DNA of 64,000 nucleotides from Mobilisporobacter senegalensis. GTDB lineage: Bacteria; Bacillota; Clostridia; Lachnospirales; Lachnospiraceae. Shown in pieces: positions 19,324 to 27,603 of this stretch. Below the pieces are notes generated by a model that made no database searches, had not been told where the DNA came from, and saw only the letters and a list, made by a program, of their open reading frames with translations. The position numbers and the translations under genes are program-made. The stretch is from the NCBI RefSeq assembly GCF_003752155.1, contig NZ_RJVG01000004.1, forward strand, positions 1 to 64,000, read 5' to 3'. Within the stretch, counting starts at the first letter, position 1, and each line of letters starts with the position of its first letter.

Positions 19324-19746
19324 TTAATCTTCTCTGATATCTAATTGATCCAATATATGATTATTTTTTAAATCATTTGCCATCCGTTTGGTAATAAATT
19401 TGAAAAGTTCTTTTTTCCCCACCCATTTATAATCATCATGTTCAAAGGATAATTGAATCTCTTTAGAATCAGTGAAACATAAATATATTATTATAACAAC
19501 CTGTCTGTATTCATGAGTCTGAAAAGTTGTTGCAAATAATGATTTCTCTATTGTGACTTCTAATCCTGTCTCTTCTAATATTTCTCTCTTTAAGCCCTCT
19601 TCAAGATTTTCCCCAAACTCTAACTTGCCTCCTGCAAATTCCCAGATTCCCGGGATCATTGGATCTGTTTTAGAGCGCCTTATGATCAGTATCTCGTTAT
19701 CATGTACTATAATAGCTTTTAAAGCTATCACAATAACATTCTCCAT
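19324..19746 (-). CDS. NUDIX hydrolase (MutT-like)
   Basis: The 140-residue protein carries a complete NUDIX box, GGKLEFGENLEEGLKREI followed by LEETGLEV, with the REXXEEXG catalytic core. I set the start at 19746 (MENVIVIALKAIIV) because GAGGG lies 8 bases upstream and the beta-strand typical of the NUDIX N-terminus follows; the open frame extends 44 residues further but that part is hydrophobic and lacks a binding site. MutT/CTP pyrophosphohydrolase-like activity on oxidised or non-canonical nucleotides is likely; substrate not determined. Confidence 0.88.
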   Translation of the reverse strand: MENVIVIALKAIIVHDNEILIIRRSKTDPMIPGIWEFAGGKLEFGENLEEGLKREILEETGLEVTIEKSLFATTFQTHEYRQVVIIIYLCFTDSKEIQLSFEHDDYKWVGKKELFKFITKRMANDLKNNHILDQLDIRED

Positions 19747-19999
19747 AGTAACCCTCTTTTCTAAAATGCTATAGCTGTAGTATATCTTATAATTTAAATT
19801 AGAGCAAATAAAACAAAAAATTAATATTTTTGCATACCATCCATCTTTTACTATTTTCATGTAAAGTATCGCCAGCATAGCTTTTTATTTTGGTGATATA
19901 CTAATATTGATTAGGAAACAAACTAATCTGGATTCAACTGATATTCGTGGATGAACTTATAAGTTTTAAATTGATTGAAACAGAAAAGGAAGTGTCACT

Positions 20000-20158
20000 A
20001 TGAGTAAACAGTCTAATCAACGATTTCGTAAAGAGATGGATAAAAAGTCTTACAAAGATGCAAATAACAAGACTGATAATTCCCATATTTTACACCAAAA
20101 ACAATCTGACCATGGTAATTTCAATGCTTCAGTAGAAAAATCTAATAAGGCGAAATAA
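20000..20158 (+). CDS. Small hydrophilic protein, unknown function (52 residues)
   Basis: An ATG with an AAGGAAG site 5 bases upstream opens a 52-residue frame, MSKQSNQRFRKEMDKKSYKD to the end, rich in Lys, Asn, Gln and Ser and free of hydrophobic segments. It is followed directly by a clean terminator, which supports a real monocistronic gene. Composition resembles small Lys/Asn/Gln-rich spore proteins, but no signature was recognised. Confidence 0.6.
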   Translation: MSKQSNQRFRKEMDKKSYKDANNKTDNSHILHQKQSDHGNFNASVEKSNKAK

Positions 20159-20163
20159 AAACC

Positions 20164-20199
20164 AGGGATATATCTTTTATTTTAAGAAGATATATCCCT
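20164..20199. terminator. Terminator after the small ORF
   Basis: AGGGATATATCTT and AAGATATATCCCT form a 13-base-pair stem around TTATTTTA. It lies 5 bases beyond the stop of the small gene and also just beyond the stop of the facing gene remnant. Confidence 0.65.
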
Positions 20200-20215
20200 A
20201 CATCTTTGGCAAATT

Positions 20216-20518
20216 TCAATTCATAAGTTGTAAAACTTCATCAACAAGTTCTGGATCAAGAGCAGAGATTGGTTCATCAAAACCATAATTATACACCGCT
20301 AATAAAAAGTAGAATACTGTTTTTTTATTTAATTTCACTAAACTTCTTTCTACCTTTTCTACTGCATAAGAATAATAATTCTTATAAGCTAAGACTACTG
20401 GATTTTCGCGATTAGTATCTTTCTTACTCTCTGGAATATATAGGACAATTACTGTATTAAAATCATGTGGAATATCTTCTGAAGAGGATACAATATATAC
20501 ACCTGTATCTTGACAAAA
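20216..20518 (-). pseudogene. C-terminal remnant of an unidentified gene, cut at the PadR/ABC cassette
   Basis: A minus-strand frame of 100 codons is open from 20518 to a TGA at 20216-20218 and translates to protein-like sequence (DTGVYIVSSSEDIPHDFNTV; VEKVERSLVKLNKKTVF; DPELVDEVLQLMN). It has no usable start: the codon before it is a stop, and the DNA beyond belongs to the promoter of the PadR gene. The simplest reading is a host gene that lost its N-terminal part when the PadR/ABC segment arrived. The family is not recognised. Confidence 0.6.
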
Positions 20519-20538
20519 TCATATATTCAATATATAAT
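20510..20538 (+). promoter_or_regulatory. Perfect sigma-A promoter for the padR-ABC unit
   Basis: TTGACA (20510-20515) and TATAAT (20533-20538) are separated by exactly 17 bases. Just downstream, CAATATTGAGTATTG at about 20542-20556 has half-sites that recur in inverted form as AATACTCAACGTTG near 21152, between padR and the ABC gene; these may be PadR operators. Confidence 0.88.
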
Positions 20539-20573
20539 ATACAATATTGAGTATTGACGGAGGTGAGATTAAA

Positions 20574-21113
20574 TTGACAAGGTTACTTGTACTTGGAATA
20601 TTAGACGTTCAGCCAATGTCCGGCTACGATATTCAGCAGACTTTGCAAATGACGGACGCAGAACGTTGGGGCGGGGTATTGATTGGTTCCATTTATCATG
20701 CTCTAAAGAAAATGGAGCAGGAAGGTTACGTTGAGATTACCAGTATAGAACAGACGGGACACCGCCAAAAAGCGGTTTACGCGATTACGGAATCTGGGCG
20801 AAGTTATCTTCAAACACTTATTAAAGATTCTCTTAAAGTTTCTTCGGTACTTTATCCCTCAACGTTATATTCCGGCCTATCCTTTTATGAAAAACTATCT
20901 ACTAATGAATGCCGCAAGGCACTTGAGGAACAACGCACTGCCTTAACAGCAGAATATGCTGCTGTGAAAAGTGGATTTGAAGCCAAAGACACGGCTATGC
21001 AACATAAAATCCCTCCAATGGTTTTACTTATCATGGATAATATGTTTTCAATTATAAAACAACAGCAGAATTTTGTTGATAAGGCTTTGGCACTTTTGGA
21101 AATGGAGCATTAA
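20574..21113 (+). CDS. PadR-family transcriptional regulator
   Basis: The 179-residue protein has a PadR winged helix (TRLLVLGILDVQPMSGYDI, SIYHALKKMEQEGYV, VYAITESGRSYL) and a C-terminal helical dimerisation part typical of the longer PadR-s2 group. I place the start at the TTG at 20574, which has GGAGG 10 bases upstream; the longer frame from 20547 would read through that binding site. It sits just before a two-gene ABC exporter, the usual setting for a PadR repressor that senses the exported drug. Its richer base composition than the neighbours suggests transfer. Confidence 0.88.
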   Translation: MTRLLVLGILDVQPMSGYDIQQTLQMTDAERWGGVLIGSIYHALKKMEQEGYVEITSIEQTGHRQKAVYAITESGRSYLQTLIKDSLKVSSVLYPSTLYSGLSFYEKLSTNECRKALEEQRTALTAEYAAVKSGFEAKDTAMQHKIPPMVLLIMDNMFSIIKQQQNFVDKALALLEMEH

Positions 21114-21117
21114 AAAT

Positions 21118-21141
21118 TTCTCCCTCGTAACGGAGGGAGAA
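21118..21141. other. Hairpin between padR and the ABC genes
   Basis: TTCTCCCTC and GAGGGAGAA pair around a 6-base loop just after the padR stop. On the plus strand it is followed by A residues, so it would not terminate plus-strand transcription; it may adjust the padR/ABC ratio. Confidence 0.5.
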
Positions 21142-21203
21142 AAAATAACGCTAATACTCAACGTTGTATAAACAATATTAAATGAAAGATGGAGGTTTTA
21201 AGT

Positions 21204-21918
21204 ATGATGCTAATGGAAGCCAAAGGCATACACAAACAGTTTCATAACCGCGAAGTGGTAAAAGGAATTGATGTAGAAGTTCAGCAAGGGGAAATTCTTG
21301 CTTTGATTGGAACAAATGGTGCAGGAAAATCAACCACTCTGGCAATGCTCTTAGGGATATTACCACCGGATACCGGAACAATTACGCGCTGGCGTGAAGA
21401 TTACAAGGCCCATATAGGCGTTCAATTACAGTCCACGCCCTTTTTTGAAGGTTATACCGCCGAAGAAAATTTACGGCTTTTTGCCGCTCTTTATAACTTG
21501 AAAATGGATAAAGAACAGGTTCAAAAAAAAACTGGAGGAATGTAATTTACAAGAAGCAAGGAAAACACTTGCTTCACGCTTATCTGGAGGACAGCAAAAA
21601 AGGCTGGCGATTGCGGTTACTACTTTGCACAATCCAGATTTGATTGTACTTGATGAACCAGCGGCAGGGCTTGACCCCCGTGCCCGGAACGAGATAAGAG
21701 ATATGATTAAAAAATTAGCAGAGACTGGTGTCACTGTACTTTTTTCATCTCATGACATGGAAGAAGTCTCTCGTATTGCTGACCGCATTATTTTAATGCA
21801 CGAGGGAAAAATTGTCGCACAAGGTCAGCCGGGAAACCTTTTACAGCAATATCACGCAGAAAACCTTGAAAACTTATACCTTGAATTAACTGACAATGCA
21901 CAAACTGGGAGGGAATGA
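21204..21918 (+). pseudogene. ABC transporter ATPase with a one-base frameshift in an A9 run
   Basis: The first frame gives MMLMEAKGIHKQFHN, Walker A GTNGAGKST, and the Q-loop region, then ends at a stop codon at 21543. The second frame gives LASRLSGGQQKRLAIAV (signature motif), LIVLDEPAAGLDP (Walker B) and the H-loop SSHDMEE, ending at 21918. The break is at nine A residues (21523-21531); with eight, the frame runs through as QVQKKLEECNLQEARKT and yields a normal 237-residue ATPase. It may be a true pseudogene, a sequencing error, or a site of polymerase slippage that makes some full-length product. Start chosen at 21204 (GGAGG 8 bases upstream). Confidence 0.85.
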
Positions 21919-21919
21919 C

Positions 21920-22636
21920 ATGAAAACAATATTCAGCCTTACATTTAAATCTGCAAGCCGAGACCCTTTTTTACTGCTGTGGTCACTTATTCTTCCAATC
22001 GGCGGAGCAATTGGATTAGGGATTTTTATAAAATCCCCGGATTATCCTGAACACATCTTAACAGGTATGATGGCGGTCAGCGTTTTGTTCTATGCACTAA
22101 CAACTACATCTTTTACCATACTGACACAACGCCGGAGAGGTGTATATAACCTTCTACGGGTAACACCTATGCCGCTTTGGAGATATGTATGCAGTATATC
22201 AGGGGCATGGACTATCATTTCCTTTCTGTGTGCAGTTCTTGTCATGCTGTCTGGAATATTGGCACTTAAATTAAGTGTTTCGATTGCAACTATTCTCGCC
22301 TTACTTCCGACTCTAATGATTGCCGCACTTGGCTATGTCCTCCTTAGTTTTTTTATAGCAAGTCTAAGCCGGACAGAAAACAATGTAAGTATTCTAACAA
22401 ATATTATTACTCTGCCGCTTATATTCAGCAGCAGTACCTTTTACTCTTTAGACAATGCTCCCGGCTTTATTCAAATTCTTAACAAATGCAACCCTTTTCA
22501 ATGGTTTGTAAATGCTTTGCGCGGTGCATTTAACCTATCATGGAGCGATTATTTTATAAACACAGGACTTGTTTTATTAGTAGCAATTGTTGCTTTCTTA
22601 CTGGCATTAAAAACATTCCGATATACGGATGTTTAA
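21920..22636 (+). CDS. ABC-2 type transporter permease
   Basis: The 238-residue protein has six hydrophobic segments and the ABC-2 pattern: an N-terminal MKTIFSLTFKSASRDPF, a central MMAVSVLFYALTTTSFTILTQRRRGVYNLLRVTPMP split across the coupling loop, and a C-terminal NPFQWFVNALRGAF. It begins 1 base after the ATPase stop and has GGGAGGG upstream. It should form a drug or lipid exporter with the ATPase, under PadR control, if the ATPase is made. Confidence 0.87.
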   Translation: MKTIFSLTFKSASRDPFLLLWSLILPIGGAIGLGIFIKSPDYPEHILTGMMAVSVLFYALTTTSFTILTQRRRGVYNLLRVTPMPLWRYVCSISGAWTIISFLCAVLVMLSGILALKLSVSIATILALLPTLMIAALGYVLLSFFIASLSRTENNVSILTNIITLPLIFSSSTFYSLDNAPGFIQILNKCNPFQWFVNALRGAFNLSWSDYFINTGLVLLVAIVAFLLALKTFRYTDV

Positions 22637-22724
22637 GAGCATACATGTACTGTTCTATGGTCTGCATTGAAAATAAAAAAATGCAATATAACTGTCATTC
22701 TGTAAAGCAATAACATCTTCTGGA

Positions 22725-22775
22725 TAAACAGCCTTCCGATGGCAGTTCAATGCAATTGGAGGGCTGTTTATGTTT
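22725..22775. terminator. Bidirectional terminator between the ABC unit and mgtC
   Basis: AACAGCCTTCC and GGAGGGCTGTT pair (11 base pairs with one G-T) with T-rich tracts on both sides. It would end the ABC transcript on the plus strand and the MgtC transcript on the minus strand. Confidence 0.75.
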
Positions 22776-22780
22776 CTATA

Positions 22781-23476
22781 TTAATTAATTTCTTCTACCA
22801 TCACAACTTCGTCAATAGAACCAAGCATCGTGATTAATTTCTCATGAGTCATTTTTTCTTTCTGCTTAAATGTAATTAACAGACCCACTGTATCTTCCGG
22901 ATTCCTTGTCTTTGAAATCTCCAAATTTGTAACTTCCATATTTCTCTTTCGAAGGAAAGCTAAGACAATCCCTATTCCCTTTACAGATTTAATTTCAATA
23001 TACACTTCCACTAATTTGGTTCTTGACATTACATAATCATCAAAACGATGTAATAAGGTTACACTGCCTAAAATAAACAGGCAACCTAAAATTGCCCCTT
23101 CATAGAAACCAATACCAATAGCGAGACCCATACATGCAGATGCCCATAAACCTGCTGCCGTAGTAAGTCCCTTTACCTGCTGTTTACTTGTAATTAAGAT
23201 TGTTCCTGCTCCCAGGAAACCGATACCACTAATTACCTGCGCTCCCAGTCTGGTAGGATCTCCCCCGTAACCCAGATCTTCGTAAATAAATTGATTTGTG
23301 ATCATAACTAATGCAGATCCTATACAAACCAGAATATGTGTCCGAAATCCAGCCGGCCTTCTTTTTCTGCCACGGTCGTAACCAATTAAGCCACCGCAGA
23401 TAATTGCCAGGATCAGACGAACTGTGATAGATAACCAATTTACTTCCTGTAAATATACCCCTATCATTTCTTTCAT
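22781..23476 (-). CDS. MgtC/SapB family membrane protein
   Basis: The 231-residue protein has five N-terminal membrane helices with the family core GGLIGYDRGRKRRPAGFRTH, TRLGAQVISGIGFLGAGTI and VKGLTTAAGLWASACMGLA, then a C-terminal ACT-like soluble domain (about 150-231). MgtC proteins help survival at low Mg2+ and affect membrane energetics; the exact role here is unknown. The start at 23476 is preceded by GGAGGAGGAAG; the earlier in-frame ATG would overlap this site. Confidence 0.9.
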   Translation of the reverse strand: MKEMIGVYLQEVNWLSITVRLILAIICGGLIGYDRGRKRRPAGFRTHILVCIGSALVMITNQFIYEDLGYGGDPTRLGAQVISGIGFLGAGTILITSKQQVKGLTTAAGLWASACMGLAIGIGFYEGAILGCLFILGSVTLLHRFDDYVMSRTKLVEVYIEIKSVKGIGIVLAFLRKRNMEVTNLEISKTRNPEDTVGLLITFKQKEKMTHEKLITMLGSIDEVVMVEEIN

Positions 23477-23598
23477 GATTCTTCCTCCTCCCATCTAAAG
23501 ATATCATATGCCATCCATATTTATGGCTTACTATCATTTTATAATTATATCCTATTTTCTATTAATGATAAAATGAAATTTTTTATTTAAATATAACT

Positions 23599-23640
23599 AA
23601 AAGCGATGTGATACAAAATTCCTTTTGCAACATCGCTTTT
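23599..23640 (-). terminator. Terminator after the Fe-alcohol dehydrogenase gene
   Basis: AAAAGCGATGT and ACATCGCTTTT form an 11-base-pair stem with a 20-base loop. On the minus strand it ends in a T tract and lies about 33 bases past the stop codon. Confidence 0.72.
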
Positions 23641-23672
23641 ATCAATATATGTTAAATTACAAATACCCTAAA

Positions 23673-24845
23673 TTAAAAATCTACTTCTGTTCCATAATAA
23701 GTACATGTTAACAATCTTTCCATTTCAGCAGGTGTAATTGGTCTTGGATTGGAGCCGGTGCAAGCATCTCCAACTGCCAATTCTGCAATCTTTCCTACTT
23801 TTTCTTTAAATTCCTCCTCTAAAACACCAAATTCTTTAAGTGATTTAGGGATGTTTAGATTCACATTATAATCATCTATTTTTTTACATAAAGCTTTTAC
23901 ACATTCATCATTATTTCCTGTAAATCCAACATTTCTGGCAATATCTGCATAACGTTTTTTCTCATTCTTTCCATTGAATTTAATAACATAAGGTAAGTAA
24001 ATTGCATTGGCACATCCATGAGGAATATGACCGGTTGAAAAAGCTGCACCTGTTTTATGAGCCATGGAATGAACAATTCCAAGAAGTGCATTGGAGAATG
24101 CCTGTCCTGCCAGACATTGTGCATAGTGCATTTGTTCTCTTGCTTCCATATTACCATTGTAAGAATCCGGAAGATACTCAAATACCATTTGAATTGCTTT
24201 TATTGCAAGAGGATCTGTAAAAGGGCTGTTCATAGTTGATACATATGCTTCAATTGCATGAGTCAATGCATCCATACCTGTATGGGCTGTTAATTTTGCC
24301 GGCATTGTTTCTGCTAGTTCAGGATCTACGATTGCAATATCAGGGGTAATGTTAAAATCGGCCAAAGGATATTTTACACCCTTTCCATAATCTGTAATAA
24401 CCGAGAATGCCGTAACTTCCGTTGCCGTTCCTGATGTAGATGGAATCGCTATAAATTTCGCTTTTTGTCTTAAGGTTGGGAATGAGAATGGCTGAATAAT
24501 CTCTTCAAAAGTAGTATCCGGATATTCATAAAATACCCACATGGCTTTCGCCGCATCTATTGGAGATCCTCCGCCCATAGAAATAATCCAGTCAGGTTCA
24601 AACTCTCTCATTACAGCTGCACCTTTCATAACTGTTTCAACAGATGGATCTGGCTCTACATTTTCAAATAATTTTGCTTCAATCCCTGCTTCTTTTAAAT
24701 ATCCAAGAACTTTATCTACAAACCCGAATTTCTTCATAGAACCACCGCCAAGAACGATGATAGCTTTCTTTCCCTTAATATTTTTTAACTGCTCAAGGGA
24801 TCCTTTTCCATAGTACATATCTCTAGGTAGCGTAAATCTCATCAT
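23673..24845 (-). CDS. Iron-containing (group III) NAD(P)-dependent alcohol dehydrogenase, butanol-dehydrogenase-like
   Basis: The 390-residue protein has the nucleotide motif GGGSPIDAAKAMW, the family signature STSGTATEVTAFSVI, and metal-ligand segments HTGMDALTHAIEAYVS and HSMAHKTGAAFSTGHIPHG with the three His of the Fe site. It probably reduces acetaldehyde or longer aldehydes in fermentation. The start was moved to 24845, where GGAGG lies 7 bases upstream. It is monocistronic with a long upstream region and its own terminator. Confidence 0.92.
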   Translation of the reverse strand: MMRFTLPRDMYYGKGSLEQLKNIKGKKAIIVLGGGSMKKFGFVDKVLGYLKEAGIEAKLFENVEPDPSVETVMKGAAVMREFEPDWIISMGGGSPIDAAKAMWVFYEYPDTTFEEIIQPFSFPTLRQKAKFIAIPSTSGTATEVTAFSVITDYGKGVKYPLADFNITPDIAIVDPELAETMPAKLTAHTGMDALTHAIEAYVSTMNSPFTDPLAIKAIQMVFEYLPDSYNGNMEAREQMHYAQCLAGQAFSNALLGIVHSMAHKTGAAFSTGHIPHGCANAIYLPYVIKFNGKNEKKRYADIARNVGFTGNNDECVKALCKKIDDYNVNLNIPKSLKEFGVLEEEFKEKVGKIAELAVGDACTGSNPRPITPAEMERLLTCTYYGTEVDF

Positions 24846-25176
24846 AAATATACCTCCATATAGTTTGTAATTAATCAAGTTAAATTCATTATAACATTGT
24901 TAATTTATTAACGCAATATATTTTGGTATTGTTTTTATTTTAGTGCATTTATATTGATTTAATTTAATTTATTTAGAAAAAGCATAAAAAACCAAACTAA
25001 AATCAATATTTATATGATAAATATTTAACACTTTAAATTTATAATGTGTACCTCAAATTATTTACATTAAAATTTTTCTAAAAAAGGACGTACGTCCTTT
25101 TTTATGATTTCAAAAAATATTATAATTAAGCTCAAATGTTAATTGGGTTAACTTTTTTATTCAACAAGGAGGAAGT
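24846..25176. other. 331-base divergent promoter region
   Basis: Strongly AT-rich, no gene seen. It must hold the promoters of the divergently transcribed Fe-ADH (minus) and YczE-like (plus) genes. Within the plus-strand leader are a perfect palindrome at 25080-25103 and a smaller GTTAA-TTGGG-TTAAC hairpin followed by six T residues at about 25138-25159, so an attenuator-like leader is possible. Confidence 0.5.
25080..25103 (+). promoter_or_regulatory. 24-base perfect palindrome with terminator-like form in the yczE leader
   Basis: Six A, GGACGTACGTCC, six T. As RNA it gives a short G-C hairpin followed by U residues, about 75 bases before the start codon at 25177; as DNA it could equally be an operator. 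Confidence 0.5.
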
Positions 25177-25827
25177 ATGAAAAATATTAATTTGTTTAAA
25201 TTGTTAATGGCATTATTGGGGATATTCCTTATTGGGGCAGGTGTTGCTTTTAATGCAGCGACCCAGTTAGGTAATGACCCAATAGGTATCATATATGATG
25301 GTGTTCGTAATGCATTAGGACTTACACCTGGTCAATTGGGGCTTGTATCTAATTTTGTGAACTATGGACTAATTGCTCTCCTGTTTTTCGTTGGCAGAAA
25401 ATATGTAAATATCGGAACTTTAATTTATATTTTACCATATGGTTTTTTTGTTAATGCAGGTAATAAACTATATGCGGCAGTCATTCAATCCAATGATTTT
25501 TCAAGTCGTATGGTTGCCGGTATCATAGGATGTTTATTCATATATACTGGTGTGGCGATCTATATCTCTATGGATATGGGATTGGACCCTTTTACAGGTA
25601 TTGTAATGGTAATCAGAGATAAAATAAAATTAGATTTTAAAAAAACAAAAATCTGCTTTGATATTATTATGGTAATCTTCGGTGTGATCCTCGGCGGAAA
25701 ATTGGGAATCATAACAGTATTTACTGCTCTTACTGCCGGTCCGTCCATTCAATTTATTTCTAATAAAATAACCGGATTGATGAAATTATATGAAAATAGG
25801 AAAATGTCACCTGGTAAATTATCCTGA
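25177..25827 (+). CDS. YczE/YyaS/YitT-like integral membrane protein
   Basis: The 216-residue protein has five or six hydrophobic helices, starting LLMALLGIFLIGAGVAFN and containing NDPIGIIYDG, LTPGQLGLVSNFVNYGL and SMDMGLDPFTGIVMVI, the repeated pattern of this family. Unlike the YitT protein at 15626 it lacks the C-terminal DUF2179 domain. Function unknown. AAGGAGGAAG precedes the ATG. A Crp/Fnr-type regulator gene follows 74 bases downstream, separated by a palindrome. Confidence 0.82.
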   Translation: MKNINLFKLLMALLGIFLIGAGVAFNAATQLGNDPIGIIYDGVRNALGLTPGQLGLVSNFVNYGLIALLFFVGRKYVNIGTLIYILPYGFFVNAGNKLYAAVIQSNDFSSRMVAGIIGCLFIYTGVAIYISMDMGLDPFTGIVMVIRDKIKLDFKKTKICFDIIMVIFGVILGGKLGIITVFTALTAGPSIQFISNKITGLMKLYENRKMSPGKLS

Positions 25828-25854
25828 TATGGACAAATGCCTTTGTGTATTATA

Positions 25855-25877
25855 TGATAGTAACAATGATACTATCA
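25855..25877. promoter_or_regulatory. Palindromic candidate operator upstream of the Crp/Fnr gene
   Basis: TGATAGTA and TACTATCA are inverted around a 7-base spacer, 24 bases before the start of the Crp/Fnr-type gene. The size and position suit autoregulation by that protein, though it does not match the Crp or Fnr consensus exactly. Confidence 0.5.
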
Positions 25878-25901
25878 ATATAAGAATACGAGGTATGAGC
25901 C

Positions 25902-26627
25902 ATGGACAATATTGAAAATGATAATGTTTATAATTTCTTGAATGAACTGCATGGAACTGCAAAAGATTATCTTAATAAATACTTGTCCCAGGCTCCAGAC
26001 TGGCTGCTGGATTCTATTCAGATCGTTAAGACTAAAAAGAATACCACTTTTATCCGTGAGAATGAAAAAGTCGATTTTGTATATATTCTTGCAGAGGGTA
26101 TTGTAAAAGCGATTGACTATCGATTTTTAGGTAATTCCTATGATTATATGTGGTTTTACCCTGTGAAAACTTTTGGGGGAATGGAAATATTATTGGAATT
26201 AGATCATTTTCAAACAACTTTATCCACAATGACTTCATGTAAAATGCTTGTTATCCCCAAAAATATCTTTGAAAAATGGATGAAAAGTGATATCAATGCA
26301 TTATCTATGGAAGTAAAAACGATGGGCTCTTTCCTTTTAGAAGAAGTCAAAAGAGAGAGAGTATTCCTATTCATTCAGGGTTCAGACAGAGTAATCTATA
26401 TATTGACCCATCTCTATGAACAGACTGCTATTGACAATGTATGTATTATTAAAGTTACTCATCAGGATTTAGCAGATAGCACCGGTCTTTCTATTAAAAC
26501 AATCAACCGTTCCTTAAAAAAATTAGAAGAAGAAGCTTATATCAGCCGATCAGGAAATAAAATTATTATCAAAGAAACTCAATATAAAAAAATGAAAGAA
26601 ATCGTAGATCAAAATCATGGAAATTAA
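25902..26627 (+). CDS. Crp/Fnr family transcriptional regulator
   Basis: The 241-residue protein has an N-terminal cyclic-nucleotide-binding-like beta barrel (about 35-135) and a C-terminal winged helix with VTHQDLADSTGLSIKTINRSLKKLEEE. There is no N-terminal Cys cluster, so it does not hold an Fnr-type 4Fe-4S cluster. The effector is unknown. It follows the YczE-like gene and converges on a TauE-type exporter gene 17 bases away. Confidence 0.85.
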   Translation: MDNIENDNVYNFLNELHGTAKDYLNKYLSQAPDWLLDSIQIVKTKKNTTFIRENEKVDFVYILAEGIVKAIDYRFLGNSYDYMWFYPVKTFGGMEILLELDHFQTTLSTMTSCKMLVIPKNIFEKWMKSDINALSMEVKTMGSFLLEEVKRERVFLFIQGSDRVIYILTHLYEQTAIDNVCIIKVTHQDLADSTGLSIKTINRSLKKLEEEAYISRSGNKIIIKETQYKKMKEIVDQNHGN

Positions 26628-26644
26628 GGGAACTGTCCCATATC

Positions 26645-27409
26645 TTACAATAAATCAACAATGACTTTAATCAGTAAAATCCCCATTACAATGACTAACA
26701 TCGGCCTTATTACTTTAGTCCCTCTTTTTAATGCAATTCCTGAACCAATCCAGTTCCCTAAAATCCCAAAGATTGCTCCCGGAATTCCAATCGTATATAG
26801 AATTTTCCCATGTACTGCAAAAGTAATCAATGCAGCTATATTAGAAGAAAAATTAACTATTTTTGCATTTCCGGAAGAAGTGATCAAATCAAATCCTATC
26901 AGAGCGCTGAAACAAAAGATCAGGAAAGTTCCTGTTCCCGGTCCAAAGAATCCATCATAGATACCTATCACAAATCCAGACATCATGGACAACAGGATAA
27001 TCTTGCCCCCAGATAAGCCAAGGGCTTTATTCTCCCTGCCAAACTCTTTTTTTTGATATATTATGAATGCAGTAATGGGTAAAATGAAAATCAATATATA
27101 TTTTAAATATTTTTCATCAAGGCTTAAATTCAAGGTAGCTCCAAGATATGAACCAAATAATGCCATAATAGCAGCAAAAACTGCACTTTGAATATGTACT
27201 TTTCCATTCTTTATATAGCGTACTGTTGCAAAGAAAGAACCAAAGGTCGAAGAACATTTATTAGTTCCCGTTGCCAGATGAGGTGGAATACCAATTGCAA
27301 AATAGGCGGGAAGGGATATCAAACCGCCTCCGCCTGCAATGGAATCAATAAATCCCGCTATAAATGTGATTGGACAGATTAGTAATAATTTTAGTAGTAT
27401 ATCTTCCAT
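26645..27409 (-). CDS. TauE/SafE (TSUP) family permease
   Basis: The 254-residue protein has about eight hydrophobic helices and the duplicated TSUP signature: GFIDSIAGGGGLISLPA near the N-terminus and GIYDGFFGPGTGTFLIF near the middle. Family members move sulfite, sulfonates or other organic anions. AAAGGAGA precedes the ATG. It stands alone, converging with the Crp/Fnr-type gene. Confidence 0.9.
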   Translation of the reverse strand: MEDILLKLLLICPITFIAGFIDSIAGGGGLISLPAYFAIGIPPHLATGTNKCSSTFGSFFATVRYIKNGKVHIQSAVFAAIMALFGSYLGATLNLSLDEKYLKYILIFILPITAFIIYQKKEFGRENKALGLSGGKIILLSMMSGFVIGIYDGFFGPGTGTFLIFCFSALIGFDLITSSGNAKIVNFSSNIAALITFAVHGKILYTIGIPGAIFGILGNWIGSGIALKRGTKVIRPMLVIVMGILLIKVIVDLL

Positions 27410-27550
27410 TCTTGTCTCCTTTAAAAATATAATGCTTCCTGATTATTAATTCATTAATCCGGCATTACTATATGATATATTAGTACAATGGTTTTTGTAA
27501 AGATTTATATGACTTATATTATATATTTTGACCCACCGTTCTCCCATCGA

Positions 27551-27577
27551 ACTATTTAATTAAATTAACATATAATA
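27551..27577 (+). promoter_or_regulatory. Sigma-K-like (late mother-cell) promoter upstream of the first LysM/GH18 gene
   Basis: AC at 27551-27552, a 16-base spacer, then CATATAATA at 27569-27577 fits the sigma-K consensus AC-N16/17-CATA-N3-TA. The paralogous gene at 44768 has the same arrangement. Confidence 0.55.
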
Positions 27578-27603
27578 GGAATAAAAATTACATGGTGGTA
27601 TTA

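Noticed and set aside
22640-22727. Possible minus-strand fragment (DVIALQNDSYIAFFYFQ) as the missing N-terminal part of the gene cut at 20518
   Set aside because: It has no start codon, ends after a few codons in this direction, and overlaps the terminator hairpin; the resemblance to coding sequence is too weak.
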